Shown: positions 1 to 7,608 of the stretch, in pieces
How the letters are laid out: the number at the start of each line of letters is the position of its first letter
Numbering within the stretch: position 1 is the stretch's first letter
Source: a virus
DNA length: 39,878 nucleotides
Reading direction: 5' to 3' (one strand)
IMG/VR virus record: IMGVR_UViG_3300032093_000326
Coordinates: 1 to 39,878 of that record
The notes under the pieces: model-generated
Databases searched by the model: none
Told to the model about the DNA's origin: nothing
Seen by the model: only the letters and a program-made list of their open reading frames with translations
Position numbers and translations under genes: made by a program

Positions 1-383
1 ACCCAGAGGTATCACACGATTTCCGCCTTGCTACTGACACAGGTAACTGGTTAGTACCAAACCAATACGGTGCTTCACAAGACCGCGTATGGGCTGGAGA
101 AATCGGTGTATACGGCGGAGCATACTTTGTAGAGACTCCACGTATGTACAAGGCTGCAGATGGTTCTGGTGGAACTGCTGCTAACAGCGTATACCGCACA
201 ATTATTTGCGGACAGCAAGCACTTGCTGAGGCTGTTGCTGAAGAGCCACACACAGTAATCGGACCAGTAGTAGACCGCTTAATGCGTCATCGCCCAATGG
301 GTTGGTACGGCGTATTAGGATTTGCTCGCTACCGTGAAGAGGCTCTATACAGAATCGAATCAGGTTCTTCAATCGCTGCTTAG
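1..383 (+). CDS. Major capsid protein, C-terminal part (N4-gp56-like family), truncated by window edge
   Basis: The reading frame is open from the first base (codons begin at position 3) to TAG at 381-383, about 126 residues. It contains PEVSHDFRLATDTGNW, then GQQALAEAV, EEPHTVIGPVVDRLMRHRP and MGWYGVLGFARYREEALYRI. I recognise this C-terminal pattern from the N4-gp56 group of HK97-fold major capsid proteins. The ATG at 144 is an internal Met and not a start. The last base of the window is the first base of a codon and bases 1-2 complete a codon, so this piece is in phase with the capsid N-terminus at 39557-39878. The two visible pieces sum to about 234 codons, shorter than expected for the family, so a middle segment is probably missing at the junction. 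The family call rests on remembered similarity. Confidence 0.88.
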   Translation, partial: PEVSHDFRLATDTGNWLVPNQYGASQDRVWAGEIGVYGGAYFVETPRMYKAADGSGGTAANSVYRTIICGQQALAEAVAEEPHTVIGPVVDRLMRHRPMGWYGVLGFARYREEALYRIESGSSIAA

Positions 384-393
384 TTGATTGACG

Positions 394-435
394 GTAAGAC
401 ACTGTTTATACGGCGAATACGTTGCAGTGTCTTAC
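394..435 (+). promoter_or_regulatory. Perfect 11-bp inverted repeat just after the capsid gene
   Basis: GTAAGACACTG (394-404) and CAGTGTCTTAC (425-435) are perfect complements around a 20-nt spacer, 10 nt after the capsid stop codon. No U-tract follows, so it is not a classical intrinsic terminator. It could protect the capsid mRNA 3' end, serve as a processing site or be a partial terminator that lowers expression of the small genes downstream. Confidence 0.65.
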
Positions 436-457
436 AGTAAGTTCATTAAGGAGAACA

Positions 458-727
458 ATGGCATATTATCTATTTAAGACACCTAATGTAGAAGAGGGAC
501 CAGCAGGTGGTGCTAGGCTGTTTTACTTTTATAAATTAAATAGGGGTATAAGTATTGCTAAATCTGGTGCTACTTACTCACGGGTAAGATATGCAGTAGA
601 TGAAGATATAGCAAACTATGATGAATTTTATCGTGGTGGTTATACCCATACAGTTGATGATACAACTAAGGCAGCATTAATTGCTGGTGGTGTTGGAGTA
701 ACGGAAGCAAACTTTACAGCGATATGA
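458..727 (+). CDS. Small protein of unknown function downstream of capsid
   Basis: An 89-residue protein that starts at ATG 458 behind AAGGAG (449-454). A longer TTG start at 422 would lie inside the preceding hairpin and has no ribosome-binding site. The protein is soluble, has no Cys, and is Tyr-rich early (AYYLFKTPN, LFYFYKL), with an Ala/Gly/Val-rich C-terminus. Its stop overlaps the next ATG (ATGA at 724), so translation is coupled. I do not recognise a family. Its place between capsid and connector genes suggests a minor virion or assembly role. Confidence 0.75.
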   Translation: MAYYLFKTPNVEEGPAGGARLFYFYKLNRGISIAKSGATYSRVRYAVDEDIANYDEFYRGGYTHTVDDTTKAALIAGGVGVTEANFTAI

Positions 728-1035
728 GTTTACATCAAGAAAGAACACATCCAGAATTTGTAGAAGGATGTTTTGGTTGCAAGATTGGTACTCTAGAACT
801 AGCACCTGGAGATGCCAGAAAACCAATTGCCCAAAAGAAATGGGACGGAGAATTGGCTGCTTATCGGGCTGCTAGGGCCGAAGGTATCCAACCAGGAGGG
901 ACAACTTGGCGGCAAATAAATGCAGCACGGGAAGCCTCTGAGAAGTTAAATAAACCATATGATGCAAACACTATGCCAGCGGCTCAGAAGATAGACCAAC
1001 GGGTAGCAAACACAATGCGAGAGGTAGGAATGTAA
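724..1035 (+). CDS. Hypothetical protein with CxxC near the N-terminus
   Basis: A 103-residue protein starting at an ATG that overlaps the previous stop (ATGA). Near the N-terminus it has HPEFVEGCFGCKIGTL, a CxxC pair that could bind metal but has no second pair. A charged helical region rich in Ala, Arg and Lys follows. The stop TAA overlaps the next ATG (TAATG, 1033-1037). Similar short proteins with the EGCFGCK signature are familiar from actinophage structural regions, but I know no function. Confidence 0.72.
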   Translation: MSLHQERTHPEFVEGCFGCKIGTLELAPGDARKPIAQKKWDGELAAYRAARAEGIQPGGTTWRQINAAREASEKLNKPYDANTMPAAQKIDQRVANTMREVGM

Positions 1036-1190
1036 TGCCAAAAGTAGGAAAGAAAAAGTTCCCATACACAGCCAAGGGAAAGGCTGCAGCCAAGGCTTAT
1101 GCTAAGGGTGAGAAGATGGAATCCAAGTCTGAAAAGATGATGGAAATGCGTAAAGGCATGAAGAAAATGGCAAAGAAGAAAAAGAAGTAA
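1035..1190 (+). CDS. 51-residue Lys-rich miniprotein
   Basis: ATG at 1035 overlaps the previous TAA, and the stop TAA is at 1188-1190. The sequence begins MPKVGKKKFPYTAKGKAAAKAY and ends in a run of Lys (KKMAKKKKK). It is highly basic, without Cys or membrane segments. It heads a run of six small basic genes (1035-2156) translated by stop/start overlap or very short spacing. A DNA- or RNA-binding, histone-H1-like role is inferred from composition only. Confidence 0.7.
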   Translation: MPKVGKKKFPYTAKGKAAAKAYAKGEKMESKSEKMMEMRKGMKKMAKKKKK

Positions 1191-1191
1191 C

Positions 1192-1413
1192 ATGGCTCTT
1201 AAAGATGTTCCTAAGAAAAAGGTTAGAAACTTAGACCCTAAATTTAGTGTACCTTTAAAAAGTAAAAAAAGAGTACCTAAAATAATTAAAGGTAAAGATG
1301 CTATTAAAGCATTTGAAAAAGAAATATCTCCTAGAGGTATGGCTAAGACTAAAGCAGAACAAACTGCAGCACTTGATAAGTTAATGAAAAAGCGCTATGG
1401 AAAGAAGAAGTAA
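1192..1413 (+). CDS. 73-residue Lys-rich miniprotein
   Basis: Starts at ATG 1192, one base after the previous stop; its own TAA shares a base with the next ATG (1413). It begins MALKDVPKKKVRN and contains VPLKSKKRVPKIIKGKDAIKAF, ending KKRYGKKK. It is strongly basic, with Lys scattered along the whole length. No family is recognised. Its place in the basic miniprotein cluster suggests nucleic-acid binding, possibly in the packaged virion; this is inference. Confidence 0.72.
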   Translation: MALKDVPKKKVRNLDPKFSVPLKSKKRVPKIIKGKDAIKAFEKEISPRGMAKTKAEQTAALDKLMKKRYGKKK

Positions 1414-1601
1414 TGAAAGCCAAAAAGGGAATGGGATTCAAAGCAGCCCAAAAGAAAATCTCTGCCAAGCAGGGAGTTTCTATGGAACGTGCTGGAGCCA
1501 TCTTGGCTGCGGGTGCGAGGAAAGCAAGTAAGGCTGCAATTAAGAAGAACCCTAACCTATTAAAGGTTAAGGGTATGAGAAAAGCAGGACGAGGAAAGTA
1601 A
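1413..1601 (+). CDS. 62-residue basic Ala/Lys-rich miniprotein
   Basis: ATG at 1413 overlaps the preceding stop, and the stop overlaps the next ATG at 1601. It begins MKAKKGMGFKAAQKKISAKQ and has an Ala-rich helical middle (AGAILAAGARKASKAAIKK). The first half resembles a short helix-turn-helix-like stretch (GFKAAQKKISAKQGVSMERAGAI), but this is too short to assign. It is highly basic, with no Cys. A DNA-associated virion protein is plausible from composition and place. Confidence 0.72.
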   Translation: MKAKKGMGFKAAQKKISAKQGVSMERAGAILAAGARKASKAAIKKNPNLLKVKGMRKAGRGK

Positions 1602-1744
1602 TGTCATCGGGTCAACGTAAGCGTCACGACGGTTGGAATAAATCAATTATACGGGATGGTGTAATTGTTATTCTTCGTAAAGACGGGCGTGAGAAAATGC
1701 GCCTTGACCCAAAGACAAAAGAACAAATTAAGGGGAGCAAATGA
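1601..1744 (+). CDS. 47-residue basic miniprotein
   Basis: ATG at 1601 overlaps the previous TAA. The stop TGA at 1742-1744 overlaps the next gene's ATG (ATGA at 1741). The protein reads MSSGQRKRHDGWNKSIIRDG and then a short beta-like stretch (VIVILRKDGREKMRL). Unlike its neighbours it is Arg-rich as well as Lys-rich. No known family. The coding call rests on exact overlap at both ends. Confidence 0.7.
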   Translation: MSSGQRKRHDGWNKSIIRDGVIVILRKDGREKMRLDPKTKEQIKGSK

Positions 1745-1998
1745 AAGACTCAAGATTAAAAAGAGCGGGAGTATCTGGCTTCAATAAGCCAAAGCGTACC
1801 CCTAATCATCCAACTAAATCACACGTAGTAGTGGCTAAGGTTGGTAGCCAAGTTAAAACAATTAGATTTGGACAGCAAGGTGTAACTGGGGACAGACAAC
1901 CTACTGCTAGACAGAAATCATTTAAAGCACGTCACGCTAAGAATATTGCTAAGGGCAAAATGTCTGCAGCGTACTGGGCAGATAAGGTGAAATGGTGA
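1741..1998 (+). CDS. Small basic protein of a phage family (DUF6321-like)
   Basis: An 85-residue protein with a conserved-looking body: AGVSGFNKPKRTP, SHVVVAKVG, KTIRFGQQGV, SFKARHAKNIAKGKM and the C-terminal SAAYWADKVKW. I recognise this layout from a small protein of cyanophages and other aquatic phages that I recall as DUF6321; its function is unknown. Start and stop overlap the neighbouring genes. It is the only member of this basic cluster with an evident wide distribution, which suggests a specific conserved role rather than just charge neutralisation. Confidence 0.75.
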   Translation: MKDSRLKRAGVSGFNKPKRTPNHPTKSHVVVAKVGSQVKTIRFGQQGVTGDRQPTARQKSFKARHAKNIAKGKMSAAYWADKVKW

Positions 1999-2156
1999 AA
2001 AAGAAAGTAGCATTTTGGGATAAGAAGAACCCTAAGAAAACTTCTAAGAAATTAACACCAGCACAAAAGTCTGCCGCTAAGGCTAGGGCTAAGGCTGCTG
2101 GTAGACCATATCCAAACTTAATAGATAACGCAGCAGTATCTCGTAAAAAGAAATAG
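1992..2156 (+). CDS. 54-residue Lys/Ala-rich miniprotein
   Basis: Starts at ATG 1992 (or GTG 1995) inside the last codons of the previous gene and ends at TAG 2154-2156. It begins MVKKKVAFWDKKNPKKTSKK, then has an Ala/Lys helix (AQKSAAKARAKAAGRP) and ends SRKKK. It is the last gene of the basic cluster before the glycosyltransferase. The AAKARAKAAG segment resembles the Lys/Ala repeats of bacterial H1-like proteins. Function is inferred from composition only. Confidence 0.7.
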   Translation: MVKKKVAFWDKKNPKKTSKKLTPAQKSAAKARAKAAGRPYPNLIDNAAVSRKKK

Positions 2157-2170
2157 GGGCACAGGGGACT

Positions 2171-2911
2171 ATGAGTAAAAAAGATTCTATAGCACTTGTA
2201 TGGTGCGATAATGGAATGGTAGATGGCAAGTTTATGCAAGGCGTAGCAGATGTAATGCTAAAGTCTGGCGTAGAATTTGCTACAACATTACGTAGCCAAG
2301 GTAATCAAATTGGCAGGCAGCGACAAACAGTTTTTGATTACTGGTATGACAAGACTGATTACGAATGGTTATTCTGGGTAGACTCAGATGTAGTAGTTAG
2401 TCCAGAAAAGTTTAAACTATTATGGGACAACAGGGACGCAGAAAAGCGTCCAATGATTACTGGAGTATATTTTACTACAGATAATCCTGAGGAACCATTG
2501 ATGGTTCCAATGCCTACATTGTTTAGTTTTGTTGCTAATGAAGATGGTGGCTTTGGATTAGCCAGAGTACATCCTATGCCTCAGAATCAACTAATTAAAA
2601 TTGATGCAGCAGGTATGGGATTTATCCTAATGCATAGAAGCATAGTACCTAAAGTCCGTGAAGTAGCAATTGACAAAGTCGTCTTTATGGAAATGGGTAG
2701 AGGTAAGAAATTTATAGGCGAAGATATATTCTTTTTTGCCTTATGCGATAAGGCTGAGGTTCCACTATATGCCCATACTGGGGCAACTGCTCCGCATATG
2801 AAGCGGTTCTCTTTTGATGAGCATTACTATCAAGCATTTTTTGGTAAACCAAAAGAAGAACCTAAGTCAAAACTTATTACACCCGACAAGAAAATCATTA
2901 CACCTAGATAA
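2171..2911 (+). CDS. Glycosyltransferase, GT-A fold (family 2-like)
   Basis: A 246-residue protein starting at ATG 2171, 14 bases after the basic cluster, behind AGGGGAC. An N-terminal Rossmann-like strand (SIALVWCDNG) is followed by GNQIGRQRQ, and then EWLFWVDSDVVVSPE, which holds the metal-binding DxD (Asp71, Asp73) typical of nucleotide-sugar-dependent GT-A enzymes. MITGVYFTTD and the C-terminal FIGEDIFFF fit the acceptor-side region. A likely role is adding sugar to virion proteins or to host surface glycans. Its place among structural genes favours virion decoration; the substrate cannot be read from sequence. Confidence 0.78.
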   Translation: MSKKDSIALVWCDNGMVDGKFMQGVADVMLKSGVEFATTLRSQGNQIGRQRQTVFDYWYDKTDYEWLFWVDSDVVVSPEKFKLLWDNRDAEKRPMITGVYFTTDNPEEPLMVPMPTLFSFVANEDGGFGLARVHPMPQNQLIKIDAAGMGFILMHRSIVPKVREVAIDKVVFMEMGRGKKFIGEDIFFFALCDKAEVPLYAHTGATAPHMKRFSFDEHYYQAFFGKPKEEPKSKLITPDKKIITPR

Positions 2912-2922
2912 TAAAGGAAGAT

Positions 2923-3855
2923 ATGACAACTACCCTATCGAACATAATGGATGAAATCCAGATTAACTTGGCTGGATATACATACCAACAAGATAGAGCA
3001 ACTCACTTAACCAGTGCAGTTAGCACTCTAACATCACCATCATCTTCACCTACTATTTTATCTTTAGGTTCTACTGAGAATTTAGGTAAAGGTGTAGTTG
3101 AGATTGATGAAGAGTTAATGTGGGTAGATTCATTTGACCGTGTGGCTAATACAGCCACTGTAGCCCCATATGGCCGTGGCTATCTAGGCACTACTGCTGC
3201 TACACACACAGCAGATACTAAGGTTACTATCTCCCCTACCTTCCCACGCCACGTAATTAAGCGTGCAGTTAATGACACCATTAAAGCAATGGGCGCTACT
3301 ATATTTGCAGTAAACAATACTTCATTTACTTACAATGCAGCAATTACTACATATGCATTTGCTAACCTAAATATAGATAATATTTTAACAATTATGTGGC
3401 AAGAGATTGGTCCATCTAAAGAATGGATACCAGTTCGTAGATGGTCATTTGATTCTTTTGCTGAGCCTACAGCCTTTGGCTATACATCCTCAGATGATGT
3501 TCAGACAGTAACTATTGGAGATTACATTACTCCAGGTAGAACTGTAAAGATTGTATACGCAACTGAGCCTGTAGCATTTACAACTAATGCCCAAGATTTT
3601 GCAACACAAACAGGGCTACCAGAATCCTGCAAGGATGTGGTAGTACTTGGTGCTTCATACCGTTTGCTTACCTACCTTGACCCAGCACGTGCGGCTCAAG
3701 TTAGTCCACAGGCAGATGAAACAGATAGCAAGAGGCCGTATGGTTCTTCTCAGAATGCATCCCGCCAATTGCTAGCACTTTATACACAACGCCTCTCTGA
3801 GGAAACATCAAGACAACAAGCAACATATCCAATCCGCATCCACTACAGCCGATAG
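2923..3855 (+). CDS. Probable head-tail connector/adaptor protein
   Basis: A 310-residue protein with ATG at 2923 behind AAAGGAAG. The N-terminal helical part (TTLSNIMDEIQINLAG) leads to a beta-rich stretch with DEELMWVDSFD and GRGYLGTTAATHTA, a layout common in phage proteins that join head and tail. A C-terminal helical region (VVLGASYRLLTYLDPARAAQ, LLALYTQRLSEE) looks like the helix bundle of connector adaptors. It lies between the capsid-associated genes and the first fibre gene. I infer a head-tail adaptor or tail-completion role from order and architecture; I recognise no named domain. Confidence 0.55.
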   Translation: MTTTLSNIMDEIQINLAGYTYQQDRATHLTSAVSTLTSPSSSPTILSLGSTENLGKGVVEIDEELMWVDSFDRVANTATVAPYGRGYLGTTAATHTADTKVTISPTFPRHVIKRAVNDTIKAMGATIFAVNNTSFTYNAAITTYAFANLNIDNILTIMWQEIGPSKEWIPVRRWSFDSFAEPTAFGYTSSDDVQTVTIGDYITPGRTVKIVYATEPVAFTTNAQDFATQTGLPESCKDVVVLGASYRLLTYLDPARAAQVSPQADETDSKRPYGSSQNASRQLLALYTQRLSEETSRQQATYPIRIHYSR

Positions 3856-3863
3856 GTAGATAA

Positions 3864-6047
3864 ATGACAACACGTAAATACTCCTCACGCTCACAGCAGA
3901 CAACTCTGGCTTCGGCGTTAACTTCATCTGGTACTTCAGCAAGCGTAGTATCAGGAACTTCTTTACTAGGTGGTGCCACAATATCTGCTGGCGAAACCTT
4001 TACGGTGGTGATAGACCCAGATACAGCGCTTGAAGAAATTGTAGATGTAACGGCGGTATCAACTAACACCCTAACTATTGTTCGTGGTCGTGATGGTTCA
4101 TCTGGTGTAGCCCACTCTGCTGGTGCAGTAGTACGCCATATGGCAATTGGTAGAGATTATCGTGAAGCCAATACTCACATTGAAGCATCTTCTGGAGTAC
4201 ACGGTTTAACTGGTTCCGTAGTGGGAACTTCAGATAGCCAGACTCTAACTAGTAAGACAATTGATGCTGCAAGCAACACTATCAGCAATATTGCTAATGC
4301 TAACATTTCAAGTTCTGCAGCAATTGCAGATAGCAAACTTGCTACAATTTCAACTGCAGGTAAGGTAGCCAACTCTGCTACAACTGCTACATCTAGCAAC
4401 ACTAACTCTGCAATAGTAGCCCGTGATTCTTCTGGTAACTTCTCTGCAGGAACTATTACTGCTACCCTAAGTGGTAACGTAACTGGTGCAGTAACTGGTA
4501 ATGCTTCTACTGCTACCACATTACAAACTGCTAGAGATTTCCAAATTACTGGAGATATAGAGGCAGCAGCCGTATCTTTCAATGGCTCAAGTTCAGTTAG
4601 CCTAGTATCATCTATTGCTACTGGTGCTATCGTAAACGCAGACATCAATGCCTCTGCTGCTATTGATAAGACTAAGATTTCAGGAACTGCTATTACTGCT
4701 GGTGATACTGGCACAGTAACTAGCACAATGATTGCTAACGATACAATCGTCAATGCTGATATTAACTCATCTGCTCAAATTGCATATAGCAAATTAAATT
4801 TAACCAATACCATAGTCAATGCAGATATTAATGCTTCTGCTGCTATTGCACTATCTAAGTTAGCCACAGACCCATTAGCCCGTGCTAACCATACAGGTAC
4901 ACAGACTGCCTCAACTATTTCAGATTTTGATACTCAGGTACGTACTAATCGTCTTGACCAGATGGCTGCACCTACTGGTTCAGTATCTCTTAATAGCCAA
5001 AAGATTACTAACCTTGCTACACCTACATCTAACACTGATGCTTCAACTAAGGCTTATGTAGATACATCTATCTCTAACCTTATTGATGGTGCTCCTAGCA
5101 CATTAGATACTCTTAATGAAATTGCTGCAGCACTTGCTGATACAGCCAACTTCTCAGATACAGTAGTTCTTAAGTCAGGTTCTACAATGACTGGTGCTTT
5201 AGCAATGGGTACCAATAAGATTACAGGTCTTGGAGACCCAACTAACGCACAAGATGCTGCTACAAAAAATTATATAGATACTGCAGTACTTGCACCAAGT
5301 AACTTAACTGGTCCTATTACATCTGTTGGAAATGTAACCTCTGTTGCTTCCCAGACTGGTACTGGTTCTAAGTTCGTAATGGATAACACTCCAACACTTA
5401 TTACCCCAGTGCTTGGTGTAGCAACTGCTACATCTATCAATGGAACTACAATTCCATCAAGCAAGACTTTAGTTGCTACAGATTCAACTCAGTATGTAGT
5501 ACCTAGCCAAACTGGTAACTCTGGTAAGTACCTAACCACAGATGGAACTACTTCATCTTGGGGTGCTGTAGAAGCACTACCAAGTCAGACAAGCAACTCA
5601 GGTAAGTTTTTAACTACTGATGGAACCACTGCTTCTTGGGCAGTTGTTGCTGGTTCTCTAGCACAACCATCAGAACCATCAACTCCTAGCGATGGACAAA
5701 TCTGGGTAGATACAGATGGTAGCGTAGTTGGTCAAGCATTGACACGATGGTCAAAGGCTCCTACTGGTGGTACAACAAGCCTAACTGGAAATGATGATAA
5801 CTCTCTAGCATTATCTTATACAGTAGGGTACGAGCAGGTATACCGCAATGGTGTGCTTCTATCTCGTGGTAATGACTACACAGCAACTAATGGTACATCT
5901 ATTACATTAACTGATGCTACTATCACAGGCGATATTATTGAGGTGTTTGCTAGCGCAGTACTTGCTATAGCAGATGTCTACACACAGGCTCAAGTAAACA
6001 ATCTAATAAATGACAGCACCATTATGAACTTAATGGGCGCATACTAA
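3864..6047 (+). CDS. Large tail fibre protein with internal repeats
   Basis: A 727-residue Ser/Thr/Ala/Asn-rich protein. The N-terminal ~110 residues repeat the DGSSGVAHSAGAVV-type beta domain often used to attach phage fibres. Residues ~130-340 contain repeated units of the form IVNADINASAAI followed by SKL. Residues ~375-480 hold NxxKITNLATPT, STKAYVDTSISN and DTLNEIAAALADTANF, all common in phage fibre shafts. Two copies of LTTDGTT-SW lie near residue 550-590. The C-terminus (YTQAQVNNLINDS) is helical. It is very likely a trimeric receptor-binding fibre. It is followed closely by further fibre genes. Confidence 0.88.
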   Translation: MTTRKYSSRSQQTTLASALTSSGTSASVVSGTSLLGGATISAGETFTVVIDPDTALEEIVDVTAVSTNTLTIVRGRDGSSGVAHSAGAVVRHMAIGRDYREANTHIEASSGVHGLTGSVVGTSDSQTLTSKTIDAASNTISNIANANISSSAAIADSKLATISTAGKVANSATTATSSNTNSAIVARDSSGNFSAGTITATLSGNVTGAVTGNASTATTLQTARDFQITGDIEAAAVSFNGSSSVSLVSSIATGAIVNADINASAAIDKTKISGTAITAGDTGTVTSTMIANDTIVNADINSSAQIAYSKLNLTNTIVNADINASAAIALSKLATDPLARANHTGTQTASTISDFDTQVRTNRLDQMAAPTGSVSLNSQKITNLATPTSNTDASTKAYVDTSISNLIDGAPSTLDTLNEIAAALADTANFSDTVVLKSGSTMTGALAMGTNKITGLGDPTNAQDAATKNYIDTAVLAPSNLTGPITSVGNVTSVASQTGTGSKFVMDNTPTLITPVLGVATATSINGTTIPSSKTLVATDSTQYVVPSQTGNSGKYLTTDGTTSSWGAVEALPSQTSNSGKFLTTDGTTASWAVVAGSLAQPSEPSTPSDGQIWVDTDGSVVGQALTRWSKAPTGGTTSLTGNDDNSLALSYTVGYEQVYRNGVLLSRGNDYTATNGTSITLTDATITGDIIEVFASAVLAIADVYTQAQVNNLINDSTIMNLMGAY
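4290..4862 (+). repeat. Diverged protein-level repeats in the fibre shaft
   Basis: At least four copies of a ~16-24-residue unit built on ADINASAAI and SKL occur: near 4294 (ANISSSAAIADSKL), 4629 (IVNADINASAAIDKTK), 4745 (IVNADINSSAQIAYSKL) and 4811 (IVNADINASAAIALSKL). Synonymous sites have diverged between copies, so the repeat is held at protein level. Such units usually form repeated beta-helical shaft turns, and copy number can vary between relatives. Confidence 0.7.
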
Positions 6048-6062
6048 GAAAGGTAGTAACTA

Positions 6063-6365
6063 ATGGCTACAACTTCTAAGGTGCTCTTTCGTGGAGCAGC
6101 AGCAACATCAAGCACAACTCTATATACAACCCCTTCAGCAACTACAACTATTGTAACTAATATACTTGTTACTAATACTGTAACTGGAGATGCAACATTT
6201 ACTATATTACTAGATGATGTATCTGCTGCTACAACAGTTACTGTTGGTGGATTTGATACTACAGTAATAGATTTAAAACAAGTATTAGGTGCATCTAAAA
6301 CTATTAAGGGTTTAGCATCTGCAACAACTGTTAACTTTCATATTAGCGGAGTGGAGATTGCGTAA
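6063..6365 (+). CDS. Small beta-rich virion protein
   Basis: A 100-residue protein, ATG at 6063, with AAAGGTAG upstream. It is Thr/Ala/Val-rich with alternating hydrophobic strands (TTIVTNILVTNT, ATFTILLDDVS, TTVTVGGFDTTVIDL, VNFHISGVEIA), typical of a compact beta-sandwich. The stop overlaps the next ATG (TAATG). Proteins of this kind near fibre genes are often small structural or decoration proteins. No specific family is recognised. Confidence 0.7.
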   Translation: MATTSKVLFRGAAATSSTTLYTTPSATTTIVTNILVTNTVTGDATFTILLDDVSAATTVTVGGFDTTVIDLKQVLGASKTIKGLASATTVNFHISGVEIA

Positions 6366-7249
6366 TGACTCCAGTAAGAAGTCTCAAGACAGGTTTATTT
6401 AAAGGTACACTATTAGTTGGAAATACTAAATATGACCCATCTTTTGCAGTTAGTTATCTTGTTGTAGCAGGTGGTGGTGGAGGTGGCGCTGCTAACTCAA
6501 ATGGTGGCGGTGGCGGTGGTGCTGGTGGATATAGAACTAGTGAAGATTCTAGTACATTAAGTCGTCTTCCAGGAACTAATTACACAGTTACTATTGGCGC
6601 TGGCGGTGGCTCTAATTCAAATGGCTCTGACTCAGTATTTTCAACCATTACATCAACAGGTGGTGGTTGGGGTGGAACAAGAAATGGCCAAGCAGGTGGC
6701 TCTGGCGGTTCTGGTGGTGGCGGAGCGGCAGATAATTTTACTAGTGCTGGTGCAGGCAATACTCCTTCAACATCTCCTTCACAAGGTAATAATGGTGGCG
6801 CTGGTAGTTCTGGTAATAATGGTACTGGTGGCGGAGGTGGTGCTGGTGCTGTAGGCCAAACTGCCCCTAGTACTGCTGCCCCTGGTAATGGTGGAAACGG
6901 TAGAACATTTGCTATAACTGCAAGCACATACGCAGGCGGTGGCGGTGGTGGTGAGCGAAATGGTGGTTATACTCCTATTGGTGGTACAGGAGGCGGTGGA
7001 CAAGGTGGTTCTGGTTCTGGAAGAACGGCTACCGCTGGAGATGTAAATACTGGCGGTGGTGGAGGTGGTGCTGGTGGTTCAGGCACTGCTGCTGGCGCAA
7101 GTGGTGGTTCTGGAGTTGTTATTTTAAGATACCCAGATACTAAAACTATAACTATTGGTGCTGGTTTAACAGGTACAGAAGGTTCACCTGCTGGAGGATT
7201 TAAGATTGCCACAATTACTGCTGGCACTGGAAATGTGAGTTGGGCATAA
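6365..7249 (+). CDS. Glycine-rich fibre/adhesin protein
   Basis: A 294-residue protein with a short N-terminal strand region ending SYLVVAGGGGGG, then about 200 residues dominated by Gly runs (GGGGGGAGGYRT, GGSGGSGGGGAAD, GGGGGGAGGSG) and a C-terminal beta module (GGSGVVILRYPDTKTITIG). Gly-rich phage adhesins, such as those of S16/T2-type gp38, fold Gly runs into packed polyglycine-II helices and bind receptors with the loops; I infer a similar surface here. The DNA is rich in GGTGGT-type repeats, so slippage variation is likely. It overlaps the next gene by one base. Confidence 0.82.
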   Translation: MTPVRSLKTGLFKGTLLVGNTKYDPSFAVSYLVVAGGGGGGAANSNGGGGGGAGGYRTSEDSSTLSRLPGTNYTVTIGAGGGSNSNGSDSVFSTITSTGGGWGGTRNGQAGGSGGSGGGGAADNFTSAGAGNTPSTSPSQGNNGGAGSSGNNGTGGGGGAGAVGQTAPSTAAPGNGGNGRTFAITASTYAGGGGGGERNGGYTPIGGTGGGGQGGSGSGRTATAGDVNTGGGGGGAGGSGTAAGASGGSGVVILRYPDTKTITIGAGLTGTEGSPAGGFKIATITAGTGNVSWA

Positions 7250-7608
7250 TGGCACATTACGCGTTCTTAGATGAAAACAACGTAGTAACTGAAGTTATTA
7301 CAGGTATTGACGAGACTGAAACTATTGAAGGATTAGATACTGAAACTTGGTATGGTAACTTTAGAGGTCAAGTATGTAAGAGAACATCTTATAATAACAA
7401 TATCCGCAAAAATTATGCAAGTATTGGTTTTACTTACGATGCTGCACGGGATGCTTTTATCCCACCTAAGCCTTTTAACTCTTGGATATTAGATGAGGCT
7501 ACTTGCCAATGGCAAGCACCTGCACCTATGCCTGTAGTTGAGGATAAATCTTACTACTGGTCAGAAGATGACCTATCTTGGAGGGAATCAGTAAATGGCA
7601 ACGATTAG
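7249..7608 (+). CDS. Small fibre-associated virion protein (MAHYAFLDENNVV-type)
   Basis: A 119-residue protein. Start ATG 7249 overlaps the previous TAA; a TTG at 7240 is less likely. The N-terminus MAHYAFLDENNVVTEVITG is a pattern I know from small structural proteins of cyanophages and other aquatic phages. Two repeated-looking modules follow: ASIGFTYDAARDAFIPPKPFNSW and ATCQWQAPAP..., each ending in an aromatic-rich W-x-W strand. It probably caps or joins fibres, and it overlaps the next fibre gene by 14 bases. Confidence 0.75.
   Translation: MAHYAFLDENNVVTEVITGIDETETIEGLDTETWYGNFRGQVCKRTSYNNNIRKNYASIGFTYDAARDAFIPPKPFNSWILDEATCQWQAPAPMPVVEDKSYYWSEDDLSWRESVNGND

Noticed and set aside
422-457. 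TTG-start N-terminal extension of the gene after capsid
   Set aside because: It overlaps the 3' hairpin arm and lacks a ribosome-binding site; ATG 458 has AAGGAG at good spacing.
4175-4753. Long minus-strand open frame inside the main fibre gene (192 codons)
   Set aside because: It is antisense to the repetitive fibre frame; the Ala/Val/Leu-rich product reflects the complement of Thr/Ser/Asn-rich codons, and no start signal is present.
6580-6927. Pro-rich minus-strand open frame in the Gly-rich fibre gene
   Set aside because: Pro runs are simply the complement of Gly codons.
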